From Nocardiopsis mwathae (GTDB lineage Bacteria > Actinomycetota > Actinomycetes > Streptosporangiales > Streptosporangiaceae), in the NCBI RefSeq assembly GCF_014201195.1, contig NZ_JACHDS010000001.1:1612001-1676000 (forward strand): 64,000 nt of DNA, given 5' to 3'. The translations under genes and the position numbers were made by a program. The notes under the pieces are model-generated. The model did not search any database. It was not told the origin of the DNA and saw nothing but the letters and a program-made list of their open reading frames with translations. This document shows, piece after piece, positions 53,102 through 61,576 of the stretch. Every line of letters begins with the position of its first letter. Within the stretch, counting starts at the first letter, position 1.

Positions 53102-54562
53102 TCAGCCGACCCTGGACGCCGGGGCACCGAAGGTGTTGCAGGACTCCAGGGTGTCCCCGGTCGTGCCCGCCGTGTACCACTGGCGCCGGTTGATCGACTT
53201 GCCGTGGGTGGGCAGGTCGCCGCCGGAGTTGAGGAGCTCGTTGACCTCCTTGATCTCGGAGTCGTCGAACGCCCCCAGCCCGCGCATGGCGACACCGGCG
53301 AAGCACTCGGCCTGCAGCTCGGTACGGCGGAGCGACTCCAGCCGGACCGACTCCGAGGCCCCCGACTCCGCCGCCACGGAGCGGGAGATGATCGCCGTCA
53401 CCTGCTGCACGTGGTGGCCGTACTCGTGGCCGAGCAGCGCGGCCCAGACGCTCTCCTGGCTGCCGTCGGGGATGAACTCCGCCATCTCGTTGACGTTGGG
53501 CAGCACCACGGTGATGGTCTTCTCGTCAGGCTTGTAGAAGGCCAGGACCACCCCCTTCTCCGCGGGGGCCTGCCGCGGCTTCTCGTTGGTGACCCCGAAG
53601 GTCGGGCCGGGCGTGCGGATCCCGAGTTCCTCGAAGCGCGGCTTCCACATCTCGTTCAGGCAGTCGCCCACCTCGGTCGTGAACTCCTCCCACGACGCGT
53701 CGGAGGACGTGTCGAGCCTGGGCACGTCGCAGTCGATGGGGTCGGGGGTCGCCGTGCCGAAGGCGGGGTGCTCGTCGAGGTCGAAGTCGGGCTCGACGGG
53801 GCGGTCGTCCAACTGCCGGGAGTAGAACGCGGACAGGTCCTCGCCGCCCGCCAGCGGCTGCTGGGCCCCTTCCGAGGAGGCGCCGGTGCCCTGGGCCATG
53901 AGGGTGATGAGGACGGTGAGGGCGGTGACGATGGCGAGCGCCGACCCGCCGGCGCCCACCACGACGGCCGTGGAGGGGCGGCGCCGCGGCCGGGGCGGCA
54001 CTCCGGTCGGCGGGTGGGGGCCGAGCTGCCCCGGCATCCCCTGGGTCGGTCGGGGCGGCCTACCGTGCGGGGCGCCGCCGTACGGGGCGAAGGCGCCGGG
54101 GTGCCCCTGGGGTCCCGGCCCTCCCTGCGGCCCCTGCGCTCTGTGGGCCGTATGCGGCCCCTGCGGGGCGGGCTGCCCGTGGTGCCCGGGGGGTGCCTGG
54201 GGGCTGTGGGGCGGGCGTGGGGGCGCGTGGAAGGCGGTCGTGTGCGGCCCCTGCCCGGGGACGGCGGGGCGGGGTGCCTGCGGCGGGTGCCCGGCCTGTC
54301 GGCCCGGCGCGCTGTGCGGTGCCGGCCCCTGCGGCCGGTACGCCTGCTGCGCCCGCTGCCCCGGTGGCCCAGGGGCGGCGGGCGTCGGCCCGCCGGCCGG
54401 GGGCGGGGACGGCCGCGGGGGCGCAGCGGGTCGCGGCGAGTCCCGCGGGGCCTCCTGGGGGCCGGGGTACCGGCCGGCGTCGGGTGTCGGGGCGGGCGCG
54501 CCGGAGGAGTCGGGCGGCCGGCCGCTCCCGGGCACGGGCGCACCGTCGGGGGAGGTGTCCAC
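53102..54562 (-). CDS. Neutral zinc metallopeptidase (YpfJ family) with Pro-rich N-terminal tail
   Basis: 486-aa protein. Residues 1-200 are a Pro/Gly/Ala/His-rich, repetitive, probably disordered cytoplasmic tail. One TM helix follows (AIVTALTVLITLMAQG, about 205-225). The extracytoplasmic peptidase domain has the zinc motif HEYGHH (His379-Glu380-His383) and a downstream Glu ligand region (ELQAECFAGV). CDVP, GDCLNE and ESCNTFG supply Cys. The family is annotated as a zinc metallopeptidase of unknown substrate. GTG 54562 is chosen because AAGGA lies 9 nt upstream. Confidence 0.9.
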   Translation of the reverse strand: MDTSPDGAPVPGSGRPPDSSGAPAPTPDAGRYPGPQEAPRDSPRPAAPPRPSPPPAGGPTPAAPGPPGQRAQQAYRPQGPAPHSAPGRQAGHPPQAPRPAVPGQGPHTTAFHAPPRPPHSPQAPPGHHGQPAPQGPHTAHRAQGPQGGPGPQGHPGAFAPYGGAPHGRPPRPTQGMPGQLGPHPPTGVPPRPRRRPSTAVVVGAGGSALAIVTALTVLITLMAQGTGASSEGAQQPLAGGEDLSAFYSRQLDDRPVEPDFDLDEHPAFGTATPDPIDCDVPRLDTSSDASWEEFTTEVGDCLNEMWKPRFEELGIRTPGPTFGVTNEKPRQAPAEKGVVLAFYKPDEKTITVVLPNVNEMAEFIPDGSQESVWAALLGHEYGHHVQQVTAIISRSVAAESGASESVRLESLRRTELQAECFAGVAMRGLGAFDDSEIKEVNELLNSGGDLPTHGKSINRRQWYTAGTTGDTLESCNTFGAPASRVG

Positions 54563-54705
54563 TAGGTCGATCCTTCTGTTCTGCTGCGCGTGGGCAAGCC
54601 GGACGATCAACCCTATTCGGACCGGCGGCGGAGCCGGTAGTTCGCCGGTGGTTCAACGGTGGCCGGGAGTGGCCGAGGGCGCGGCCCGAGCGCGTCGGGC
54701 CGGTG

Positions 54706-55458
54706 TCAGGGCGCGCGGTAGGTGACGCCCACCGTGCGCAGGATGCCGGGCAGCTCGGCCTCGAAGAGCGGCTCCATGTCCGGCATGACGAAGGACAGGT
54801 GCTCGAAGACCTCCATGCACACCAGGCCGTAGATACGCACCCAGCACGAGGTGAGGACGTGCAGGGCGCCGAGCGGGACGTTCTCCGTCGCGAACCCCGT
54901 CTGCTCGGCGAAGGCCTCCAGCTGGCGGCAGAGCACGGGCGAGAGTTCGGCCTCGTCGGGTACCTCGAAGCGCCGCTCCCGGAGCAGGCGGTCGAAGAGG
55001 GCGAAGAAGATCGCGGCGAAGCGCTGGCCGGCCTCCAGGGTCGCGCCCCGCTCGTGGTCGCGGTGGTGGTGGGGGCCGGGCGGGCCGAACATCAGCGCGA
55101 ACTCGGCGCGGTTGGCCAGCGCCCAGGTGCGCAGGGCGCGCAGGGAGGCGAGGATGCGGCCGTCGACGTCGTCGTGGGGCAGCGACCGGTCGGCGGCGGT
55201 GACGGCTTCGGCCAGCTCGGTGAAGAAGTCGGCGGTCAGCGAGGAGAGCAGGTCGTCGAGGCTGTTGAAGTAGCGGTACAGGCCGGGCGCGGTCATGCCC
55301 ATCTCACGGGCGATGGCACGCAGGGACACCCCGGGCGGTCCCTGTTCGACGAGGTGGCGGCGGGCGATCTGCTTGATCTCCTGCGATGTGGCTTCGCGGA
55401 CCCGTTCGCGCCGTGACAGCGCCGCCGTCGCCGTCGGCTTGTCCTCCTCGACGTGCAC
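54706..55458 (-). CDS. TetR/AcrR family transcriptional regulator
   Basis: 250-aa regulator. The N-terminal TetR HTH is GPPGVSLRAIAREMGMTAPGLYRYFNSLDDLL without outer residues; the C-terminal ligand domain is larger than average and includes FALMFGPPGPHHH and the segment CWVRIYGLVCMEVFEHL typical of the WHG-type C-domain. It is divergent from the MMPL exporter gene with 173 bp between starts, the usual repressor-pump arrangement. It probably represses both genes through the inverted repeats in the spacer. Confidence 0.92.
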   Translation of the reverse strand: MHVEEDKPTATAALSRRERVREATSQEIKQIARRHLVEQGPPGVSLRAIAREMGMTAPGLYRYFNSLDDLLSSLTADFFTELAEAVTAADRSLPHDDVDGRILASLRALRTWALANRAEFALMFGPPGPHHHRDHERGATLEAGQRFAAIFFALFDRLLRERRFEVPDEAELSPVLCRQLEAFAEQTGFATENVPLGALHVLTSCWVRIYGLVCMEVFEHLSFVMPDMEPLFEAELPGILRTVGVTYRAP

Positions 55459-55514
55459 TGGTGTCGCCTTTCTGCCGCGGTCCGGTCGGGAGGCGCGGGT
55501 TAGGGATGTCCGGG

Positions 55515-55586
55515 GATGTCATAGGTCACATTGACATCACTGATTGATACGAGTTCTAGTGAACACCGTAAGCAAACAGCGTTCAC
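55515..55586. promoter_or_regulatory. Inverted repeats in the tetR-mmpL spacer
   Basis: GATGTCA (55515-55521) and TGACATC (55532-55538) form a perfect 7-bp inverted repeat with a 10-nt spacer. Further on, GTTC-TAGT-GAAC (55553-55564) is palindromic at its arms, and GTGAAC (55559-55564) with GTTCAC (55581-55586) form a second spaced repeat. Candidate TetR operators overlapping both promoters. Confidence 0.55.
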
Positions 55587-55631
55587 GTGCGCTCTTCACC
55601 TCACGTTAACAGTCAGGCCCGGGGGGGATTC

Positions 55632-57899
55632 ATGTTCGGAGGCCTTGGGCGCTTCGCCTACCGGTGGCGGGTCGGGGTGCTCGCCGCAACGGCGCTCTTC
55701 ATCGCCTTCGCCGTGACCTGGGGAACAGGACTCTTCGGATCCGTCAGCCACGGCGGCTTCGAGGACCCCGACTCCGAGTCAAGCCGGGCCGCCGAACGCC
55801 TGCAGGCCGAATTCGGCCACGACGCCGTCGACGTCGTCGCCGTCTACCGCAGCGACGAACTGAAGATCGACAACCCGGTCTTCGCCGCCAACGTCCGCAA
55901 CACCGTCGACCGCCTTCCCGAGGACAAGGTCGCCTCCGCCCCCAGCTACCTGGACGAGGACCTCTCCGACACCGAGCGCGGCATCCTCATCTCCGAGGAC
56001 CGGCATGCCACCTACGTCCCCATCACCTTCAAGGGCGCGGACAACGACGAGCGCATGGCCGCCTTCACGTCCATCGCCGACGACCTCGACGCCGGCCCGC
56101 TGGACACCTACCTCGGCGGCCCGCTCGCCGTGGGCAAGGAGATCTCCGCCGGGGCCGAGAGCGACGTCGTCACCGCCGAGCTGATCTCCCTGCCGGTGCT
56201 GCTCGTGCTCCTCGTCGTCATCTTCGGCGGGGTCGTCGCCGCGCTGATGCCGCTGGCCGTCGGAGGCATCGCCGTCCTCGGCTCCCTCACCCTCCTGCAC
56301 GCCCTCACCTACGTGACCGAGGTGTCGGTCTTCGCCGTCAACGTCGCCACCCTGCTGGGCCTGGGGCTGGCCATCGACTACGGGCTGTTCATGGTCAGCC
56401 GGTTCCGCGAGGAGTCCGCCCGCGACGGCACCGACACCCGAACGGCCATCGCCCGCACCCTGGCCACGGCCGGACGCACCGTCGCCTTCTCCGGCGTCAC
56501 CGTCATGATCGCCTTCGGCGGACTGCTCTTCTTCCCCCAGCCGATCCTCCGCTCGATCGGCCTGGGCGGCATCGCCGTGGTCCTCTTCGACCTGCTGGCC
56601 GCACTCGTGATGCTGCCCGCACTGCTCTCCGTGGTCGGCCACCGCATCGACGCCCTTCAGCTGCGCCTGTTCCGACCGCGCCCCCGAGCGGGCACCGCCG
56701 ACGCCTCCGCCGCGATGCGGACGGTCCCGACCGGCACGGGGGCGTGGGCGCGCCTGGCGCACAGCGTCATGCGCAGCCCCGCGCTCTACCTCGCCGCCGT
56801 CGGCGGCGTCCTGGTCGCCTTCGCCTCCGCACTGATGTTCACCCACGTCGGCTCCACCGACCAGCGCTACCTCCCGCAGGACGCCAACAGCCGGATCGCC
56901 ACCGACATGCTCCGCGACGACTTCCCCGCCGGGGGCGTCAACCAGATCGACGTCGTGCTCGCCGGCGACATGTCCGGACGCGACCTCGACGGCTACGCCG
57001 AGCGCCTCGGCGGGCTGCCGGGCGCCGCCGGCGCCGACGTGGCCCGCACCGGCGACGGCGCCGCGCACGTGACCGTCGCCTACGAGGGCGAGATCGACGA
57101 CCCGGCGACCACGGACCTCGTGCGCGACGTGCGCGCCGAAACCGCCCCGGAAGGCGCCGACGAGGTCCTGGTGGGCGGACCGGCGGCGGTGCAGCTCGAC
57201 AACATGGACGCGATCGTCGACGCCGTGCCGTGGACGCTCGCCTTCGTCGTCACGGTCACCGTGGTCCTGCTCTTCCTGGCGTTCGGCTCGGTGGTGCTGC
57301 CGCTCAAGGCGGTGCTGATGGGCTTCCTGTCCCTGGGCGCGTCGCTGGGCGTGGTCATCTGGGGCTTCCAGGACGGCCACCTCGGCGGGCTCCTCGGCTT
57401 CGACGGGGTCGGCACCATGGACCCCACCTACCTCGTCCTCATCCTCATCGTGGCCTTCGGGCTGGCGATGGACTACGAGCTCTTCCTGCTCAGCCGCGTC
57501 CGCGAGGAGTACCTGCGCAGCGGCGACAACACCCATTCGGTCGCCGTGGGCCTGCAGCGCACCGGCGGCATCATCACCAGCGCGGCCCTGCTGCTCGTGG
57601 TGGTCATGCTCGCGATGGGCTCCTCGTCGCTGCTGTCCCTCAAGATCATCGGCATCGGCCTGGCCGTGGCCGTGATCGTCGACGCCACCCTGGTGCGCGC
57701 CCTGCTCGTCCCGGCCGGCATGCGCTTGCTGGGCCGCGCCAACTGGTGGCTCCCGCGCCCCCTGCGGTGGCTGCACGACCGCATCGGCATCTCCGAGGGA
57801 GAGGAGGCGGACACGGCGCCGCAGCCCGAAGCCCGCCCGGCCGTCCCTCCGGTCACGAGCGCCCACGATCCGGCGGATCCGGCGATAAGGAGCCGATAA
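55632..57899 (+). CDS. MMPL family RND transporter
   Basis: 755-aa RND-type membrane protein with twelve expected TM helices in two blocks, each preceded by a large extracytoplasmic loop. The motifs AIDYGLFMVSRFREE (near residue 250) and AMDYELFLLSRVREEY (near residue 615) are the conserved proton-relay-like Asp-Tyr pairs. Homologs export lipids or drugs in actinomycetes. ATG 55632 follows GGGGGG; the frame extends to 55587. The divergent TetR gene suggests drug- or lipid-responsive control. A SARP remnant overlaps its 3' end on the other strand. Confidence 0.92.
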   Translation: MFGGLGRFAYRWRVGVLAATALFIAFAVTWGTGLFGSVSHGGFEDPDSESSRAAERLQAEFGHDAVDVVAVYRSDELKIDNPVFAANVRNTVDRLPEDKVASAPSYLDEDLSDTERGILISEDRHATYVPITFKGADNDERMAAFTSIADDLDAGPLDTYLGGPLAVGKEISAGAESDVVTAELISLPVLLVLLVVIFGGVVAALMPLAVGGIAVLGSLTLLHALTYVTEVSVFAVNVATLLGLGLAIDYGLFMVSRFREESARDGTDTRTAIARTLATAGRTVAFSGVTVMIAFGGLLFFPQPILRSIGLGGIAVVLFDLLAALVMLPALLSVVGHRIDALQLRLFRPRPRAGTADASAAMRTVPTGTGAWARLAHSVMRSPALYLAAVGGVLVAFASALMFTHVGSTDQRYLPQDANSRIATDMLRDDFPAGGVNQIDVVLAGDMSGRDLDGYAERLGGLPGAAGADVARTGDGAAHVTVAYEGEIDDPATTDLVRDVRAETAPEGADEVLVGGPAAVQLDNMDAIVDAVPWTLAFVVTVTVVLLFLAFGSVVLPLKAVLMGFLSLGASLGVVIWGFQDGHLGGLLGFDGVGTMDPTYLVLILIVAFGLAMDYELFLLSRVREEYLRSGDNTHSVAVGLQRTGGIITSAALLLVVVMLAMGSSSLLSLKIIGIGLAVAVIVDATLVRALLVPAGMRLLGRANWWLPRPLRWLHDRIGISEGEEADTAPQPEARPAVPPVTSAHDPADPAIRSR

Positions 57900-58509
57900 A
57901 CGCGGCTCGTAGGGTCCTTCTCGCCCTCCTCGGAGAGTGAGGACCGGGATCGACCGAAGGAGTCTCGTTGAAGAGCAAGCTCAAGGCCTTCGCCGCCGCA
58001 GCCGCCGTTCCGGCCAGCGCCTCGGCCGCCCGCCACCGCAGCTCCTCCCAGCGGCGCACGTGCGCCGCCAGACCGGCGATGCCCAGGCCGTCGAGCACGG
58101 GACCCCGCCACAGTGCGAGCGCCGCGCGCAGGCCGCGCGCCGCCTCGGCCATCCGCCCCTCGCCCATGGCCCCCCGGGCCGACTCCACCAGCCGCTCGGC
58201 CTCCAGGGCGTCGAGGCGCACCCCCTCGGTACGGAGCCGGTAGCCCGCCTCCCGGGTCTCGATGACCTCGCCCTCCTGCCCCGCGTCGCGGAACAGCCGC
58301 CGCAGCCCGGACACGACGATGGCGACCTGGGTCCGCGCGGAGGCCGGCGGCCAGTCCTCCCAGAGCACCTCCGACAGCCGGTCGACCGTCACGGTCCGGC
58401 CGGGACGCAGCAGCAGCGTCGCCAGCACCAGCTGCGCCCGCCTTCCGCCCGGAGCCAGCCGCTTCCCGCCGACCCCGGCCTCCAGCGCACCCAGAATCCC
58501 GAACTCCAC
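57853..58509 (-). pseudogene. Truncated SARP (AfsR/RedD-type) regulator
   Basis: The start GTG 58509 (GGAAAGG upstream) encodes VEFGILGALEA, then the OmpR-like winged helix with VDRLSEVLW and the beginning of the BTAD domain (ALALWRGPVLDG, HVRRWEELR). Similarity ends near residue 165-175 at about position 58,000. The remaining 40-50 residues are unrelated and run on to a stop at 57853 inside the MMPL 3' end. Normal SARPs continue through a full BTAD of about 250 residues, often with NB-ARC and TPR. The fragment may still bind DNA but is probably broken. Confidence 0.65.
57968..58004 (+). pseudogene. 5' remnant of a truncated gene
   Basis: TTG 57968 follows a good GAAGGAG and begins KSKLKAFAAAAAVPA, a plausible gene start. 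After about 12 codons the frame becomes the antisense of the SARP gene, with low-complexity Ala/Arg/Ser composition. This suggests a gene cut after its start by a recombination that joined it to the SARP fragment. The exact junction, about 57985-58005, is not certain. Confidence 0.4.
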
Positions 58510-58660
58510 CGGCTCGCACCTTTCCGCGGATTCGCACCGATCGCCTACCCTGCTGCATCGGTAGCGGCCGCGGAGAACGTTTTCCCTGGCGCGACAACGT
58601 GAGGCCGGAATGGGACACAGGACACGCCTCCGCGAACGGCCCCGGAGGCGTCGGAGGAAC

Positions 58661-59653
58661 ATGAGACTGCGCATCCACTTCACACGGGACGATCTGCTGC
58701 GCATCCGCCTGGCCGACGCCCCCGACCCCATGTGGGAGATCGTCAACAGCCTGCACCTGCTGCAGAGCGGCGGGGGCGGTCTGGTCTTCGACCGGTGGCG
58801 GCGCGGCAGCGCCCGGCGCCTGGACGGCGGTGAGGCGACGCGCCGGGCGTGGCGGATGCTGGTCCTCCTCGCCCCCTGCGCGTCCTACTTCCCCGACTTC
58901 CTCACCCCCGCCGGGGGACACCGCGAACTGGACGCCGCCGTCGACTCGGTGCTCAGCACACCGGCCGACCGGTTGGGCCGGGAGATGGGGCGCCTCGCCT
59001 CGGGCGGCCGCCCCCAGCCCTGGTTCGCCGCACTGGCCCGCGGCGACGCCGCGGTCATGGGCGTCCTGGGCGAGGCGCTGCGCACCTACCACCGCGGCGC
59101 GATCGAGCCGCACCGGTCGGCGATCCAGGCCGCGGTGCGGGCCGACATCGCCGCGCGCACCCGCGCGCTCCTCTACGGCGGCGGTGAGGCGCTGCTCGAC
59201 TCACTGTCGCCGCTCATGCGGTGGAGCACCCCGGTGCTGGAGATGGACTATCCCGTGGACCGCGACCTCTACCTCGACGGGCGCGGCCTGCGCCTGGTCC
59301 CGTCGTTCTTCTGCTGGCGCCACCCGGTGAGCTACGCCGACCCGGGCCTGCCGCCCACGGTCGTCTACCCGGTCGGCCCGGCGCCCGGGTGGACGGACCC
59401 CGACGCCCAGGGCGGCGCCTCCGGGGGGCTCGCCGCGCTGGTCGGCCCCACCCGCGCGTGGATCCTCGAACTCGTCGCCGAACGCCCGGCCACCACCACC
59501 GACCTCGCCCGCGCCGCCGGGGTCTCACCCGCGACGGTCAGCAAGCACGCCGCGGTCCTGCGCGGTGCCGGGCTGATCTGCAGCCACTCGGAGGGCCGCC
59601 ATGTGCTGCACACCGCGACCGCGGTCGGCATGACCCTGCTGGCGCAGCGGTGA
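58661..59653 (+). CDS. ArsR-like winged-helix regulator with large N-terminal domain (paralog 2)
   Basis: 330-aa paralog of the protein at 50145-51197. It begins MRLRIHFTRDDLLRIRLADAPDPM without outer residues, with ASYFPDFLTPAGGH and YPVDRDLYLDGRGLRLVPSFFCW in the N-terminal domain. The C-terminal HTH reads TDLARAAGVSPATVSKHAAVLRGAGLI less its last residues. ATG 58661 follows GGAGGA. It is divergent from the SARP fragment. The ligand and targets are unknown; the two paralogs probably regulate different genes in response to related signals. Confidence 0.87.
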   Translation: MRLRIHFTRDDLLRIRLADAPDPMWEIVNSLHLLQSGGGGLVFDRWRRGSARRLDGGEATRRAWRMLVLLAPCASYFPDFLTPAGGHRELDAAVDSVLSTPADRLGREMGRLASGGRPQPWFAALARGDAAVMGVLGEALRTYHRGAIEPHRSAIQAAVRADIAARTRALLYGGGEALLDSLSPLMRWSTPVLEMDYPVDRDLYLDGRGLRLVPSFFCWRHPVSYADPGLPPTVVYPVGPAPGWTDPDAQGGASGGLAALVGPTRAWILELVAERPATTTDLARAAGVSPATVSKHAAVLRGAGLICSHSEGRHVLHTATAVGMTLLAQR

Positions 59654-59661
59654 GCGGGCGC

Positions 59662-60705
59662 TCAGCCCCCGGACCGCCCGGCCAAGGCCGTGCTCGCGCG
59701 CTCCACGACCTCGCCCGTCACCGGCACGGTCACCGGCTTCGTACCGGTCTCCTCGGCACCCAGCGCCAGCCGGGCGGCCTGTTCGCCCATCCACTCCAGG
59801 GGCAGGCGCACCGTGGTCAGTCCGGGGGTGAGGTCGCGCAGCGTGGGGATGTCGTCGAACCCGGCGACGGCCAGGTCCGCCGGGACCCTCAGGCCCGCGT
59901 CGCGGACGGCGGCCATGGCGCCGGTCGCCATGACGTCGTTGACGGCGAACAGGCAGCTCGCCTCCGTTCCGGCGGCGAGCAGCCGCCGGGCCGAGGCGTA
60001 ACCGCCGTCGCGGGTGAACCCGCCGCGGATCACGTCGTGCGGGGCGAGGGCGATCCCGGCGTCGGCCAGGGCCGCGCGGAAGCCCTCCAACCGGTCGACG
60101 GCGGTGCGCAGCTCCGCCGGGCCGGCCAGGACCGCGAACCGGCGGTGCCCCTGGTCGATCAGGCGGCGGGCGAGGTCGGCGGCGCCCCCGCGGTTGTCGG
60201 GGACGACGGTGTGGGCGGGCAGACCCTCCTGGGAGACGCACGAGACGGCGCCGCCCTGCTCGACCAGCGCGGTGATCTCGGCGCTGAGCGGGACGAGGTC
60301 GGCCGCGTCGGTGGTGCGGGTGCCGACCAGCACCACGGCGCGGGCGCGGTGCGCGCGCAGGGTCGACATCAGGGTGACCTCGCGTTGCGGGACGCGTCCC
60401 GTGGTCCCCAGCACGACGACGAGGCCTTCCCCGTCGGCCACCCGGGTGACACCGGCGGCGATGCAGGAGAAGTAGGGGTCGGCGATGTCGTGGACGACCA
60501 GCCCGACCAGGCGGCTGGTGTTGCGCGCCAGTGTCTGCGCGTAGGGGTTGGCGAGATAGCCGAGTTCCTTGGCGCTGGCGCTGACCCGATCGGCCAGCTT
60601 CCGGCCGACCTGCCGGGTACTGCCGTTGAGGACCCGCGACGCGGTGGCCAGTGAGACCCCCGCGTGCCGAGCCACCTGCTGCAGAGTCACGTATCCGCCG
60701 CCCAA
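59662..60705 (-). CDS. LacI family transcriptional regulator
   Basis: 347-aa repressor. The N-terminal HTH and hinge read VTLQQVARHAGVSLATASRVLNG, and the LacI hinge helix ends in LGYLANPYAQTLAR. The C-terminal sugar-binding fold has GLVVHDIADPYFSCIAAGV and AGFDDIPTLRDLTPGLTTVR. TTG 60705 is the first start; GTG 60690 (codon 6) is an alternative that starts directly at VTLQQV. It converges on the ArsR-like gene with only 8 bp between stops. No sugar operon lies beside it, so targets are elsewhere. Confidence 0.92.
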   Translation of the reverse strand: MGGGYVTLQQVARHAGVSLATASRVLNGSTRQVGRKLADRVSASAKELGYLANPYAQTLARNTSRLVGLVVHDIADPYFSCIAAGVTRVADGEGLVVVLGTTGRVPQREVTLMSTLRAHRARAVVLVGTRTTDAADLVPLSAEITALVEQGGAVSCVSQEGLPAHTVVPDNRGGAADLARRLIDQGHRRFAVLAGPAELRTAVDRLEGFRAALADAGIALAPHDVIRGGFTRDGGYASARRLLAAGTEASCLFAVNDVMATGAMAAVRDAGLRVPADLAVAGFDDIPTLRDLTPGLTTVRLPLEWMGEQAARLALGAEETGTKPVTVPVTGEVVERASTALAGRSGG

Positions 60706-60833
60706 GGCGTCCTCCTGCTCCCTATCGGTCAGGCCCGGCCAGGCTGTTCACGGTTTTTTGCCAATCGTAGAGCAACGGTTGGGACACTCTTGGTGGAATC
60801 GCGGAGGCGGGCGGCGCGGGAACATGCCCAGGG

Positions 60834-60882
60834 TGCGGGGTGCGGGGTGCGGGGTGCGGGGTGCGGGGTGCGGGGTGCGGGG
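60834..60882. repeat. 7-bp tandem repeat (TGCGGGG)7
   Basis: Seven exact, contiguous copies of TGCGGGG from 60834 to 60882, just after the end of the PH-like membrane-protein gene (stop at 60886) and before the LacI gene promoter. The unit is not a multiple of three and is outside any gene. Confidence 0.92.
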
Positions 60883-60885
60883 CCG

Positions 60886-61452
60886 TCACTCGACGTGCGC
60901 CCGGCGCATGCCCGGGGGGCGCCGGTCGTCGAAGGTGATCCCCGGCCGGCGGCGGCGGGCTTCGGCCACCACGTCCTCCACGGTGCGGTCCCAGGTCCGG
61001 TGGATGCGCACCGCGCGGTCCGGCCGCCACGGCGCGGGCGGCTGAAACGGGCGCGCCACCTCGTGGGGCGGGACGAAGACCAGGTACCACTGCGGCACCG
61101 CGCCGCCCTGGGCGGTGATGTCCTGGGAGCACACCCGGATGAGTGCGATGTCGTTCCAGTCCATCCACAGGTCGTCGTCGGACGAGCGGGGCCACGGCGC
61201 GACGACGCGCACGCCCTCGGCGTCCAGGACCAGCGTCGGCCGCCGGGACAGGAAGCGCGAGGCCGCCAGCAGCCCGCCGCCGCCGAACATCAGCACGGCC
61301 AGCAGCCCGATGGCGATGTCGGCGGTGCCGCCGCGCACGACCAGGGCGGCCCCCATCCCGGCGAAGATCAGGCACCCGGCGGCCAGTCCGACGCCGTCCC
61401 AGGTGACGCGGAACTGGTCGCGGACGGCGAACTGATCGGTTGGGCCGGTCAT
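60886..61452 (-). CDS. Hypothetical membrane protein with PH-like domain
   Basis: 188-aa protein. Two hydrophobic helices (about residues 22-42, GLAAGCLIFAGMGAALVV, and 46-64) are followed by a soluble domain with RPTLVLDAEGVRVVAPWPR and WMDWNDIALIRV. This is a strand pattern seen in PH-like, STM3941-type proteins. The function is unknown. ATG 61452 has a nearby GGATGACCGG. On the minus strand a hairpin separates it from the fadB gene upstream. Confidence 0.72.
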   Translation of the reverse strand: MTGPTDQFAVRDQFRVTWDGVGLAAGCLIFAGMGAALVVRGGTADIAIGLLAVLMFGGGGLLAASRFLSRRPTLVLDAEGVRVVAPWPRSSDDDLWMDWNDIALIRVCSQDITAQGGAVPQWYLVFVPPHEVARPFQPPAPWRPDRAVRIHRTWDRTVEDVVAEARRRRPGITFDDRRPPGMRRAHVE

Positions 61453-61472
61453 CCACCAAGGATAGAACGGGA

Positions 61473-61505
61473 GCGGCCCCCGGATCGTGAGGATCCGGGG
61501 GCCGC
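61473..61505 (-). terminator. Hairpin terminator after fadB
   Basis: GCGGCCCCCGGATC at 61473-61486 and GATCCGGGGGCCGC at 61492-61505, a perfect 14-bp stem with a 5-nt loop. It follows the minus-strand fad operon and precedes the PH-like membrane-protein gene start. Confidence 0.82.
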
Positions 61506-61576
61506 CGCGGTATTGCGCCCGATGTGCGGAGCCTCGTGCCGCTCTGTCGGGATTTGAGGGCGCCCCGCGCCCGGGT

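Noticed and set aside
57968-58243. Plus-strand 91-codon frame starting TTG KSKLKAF as a full gene
   Set aside because: After about 12 codons it is exactly antisense to the conserved SARP coding sequence, so only the start may be genuine.
60834-60882. CRISPR array
   Set aside because: The seven-base units are contiguous without spacers, and no cas genes are present.
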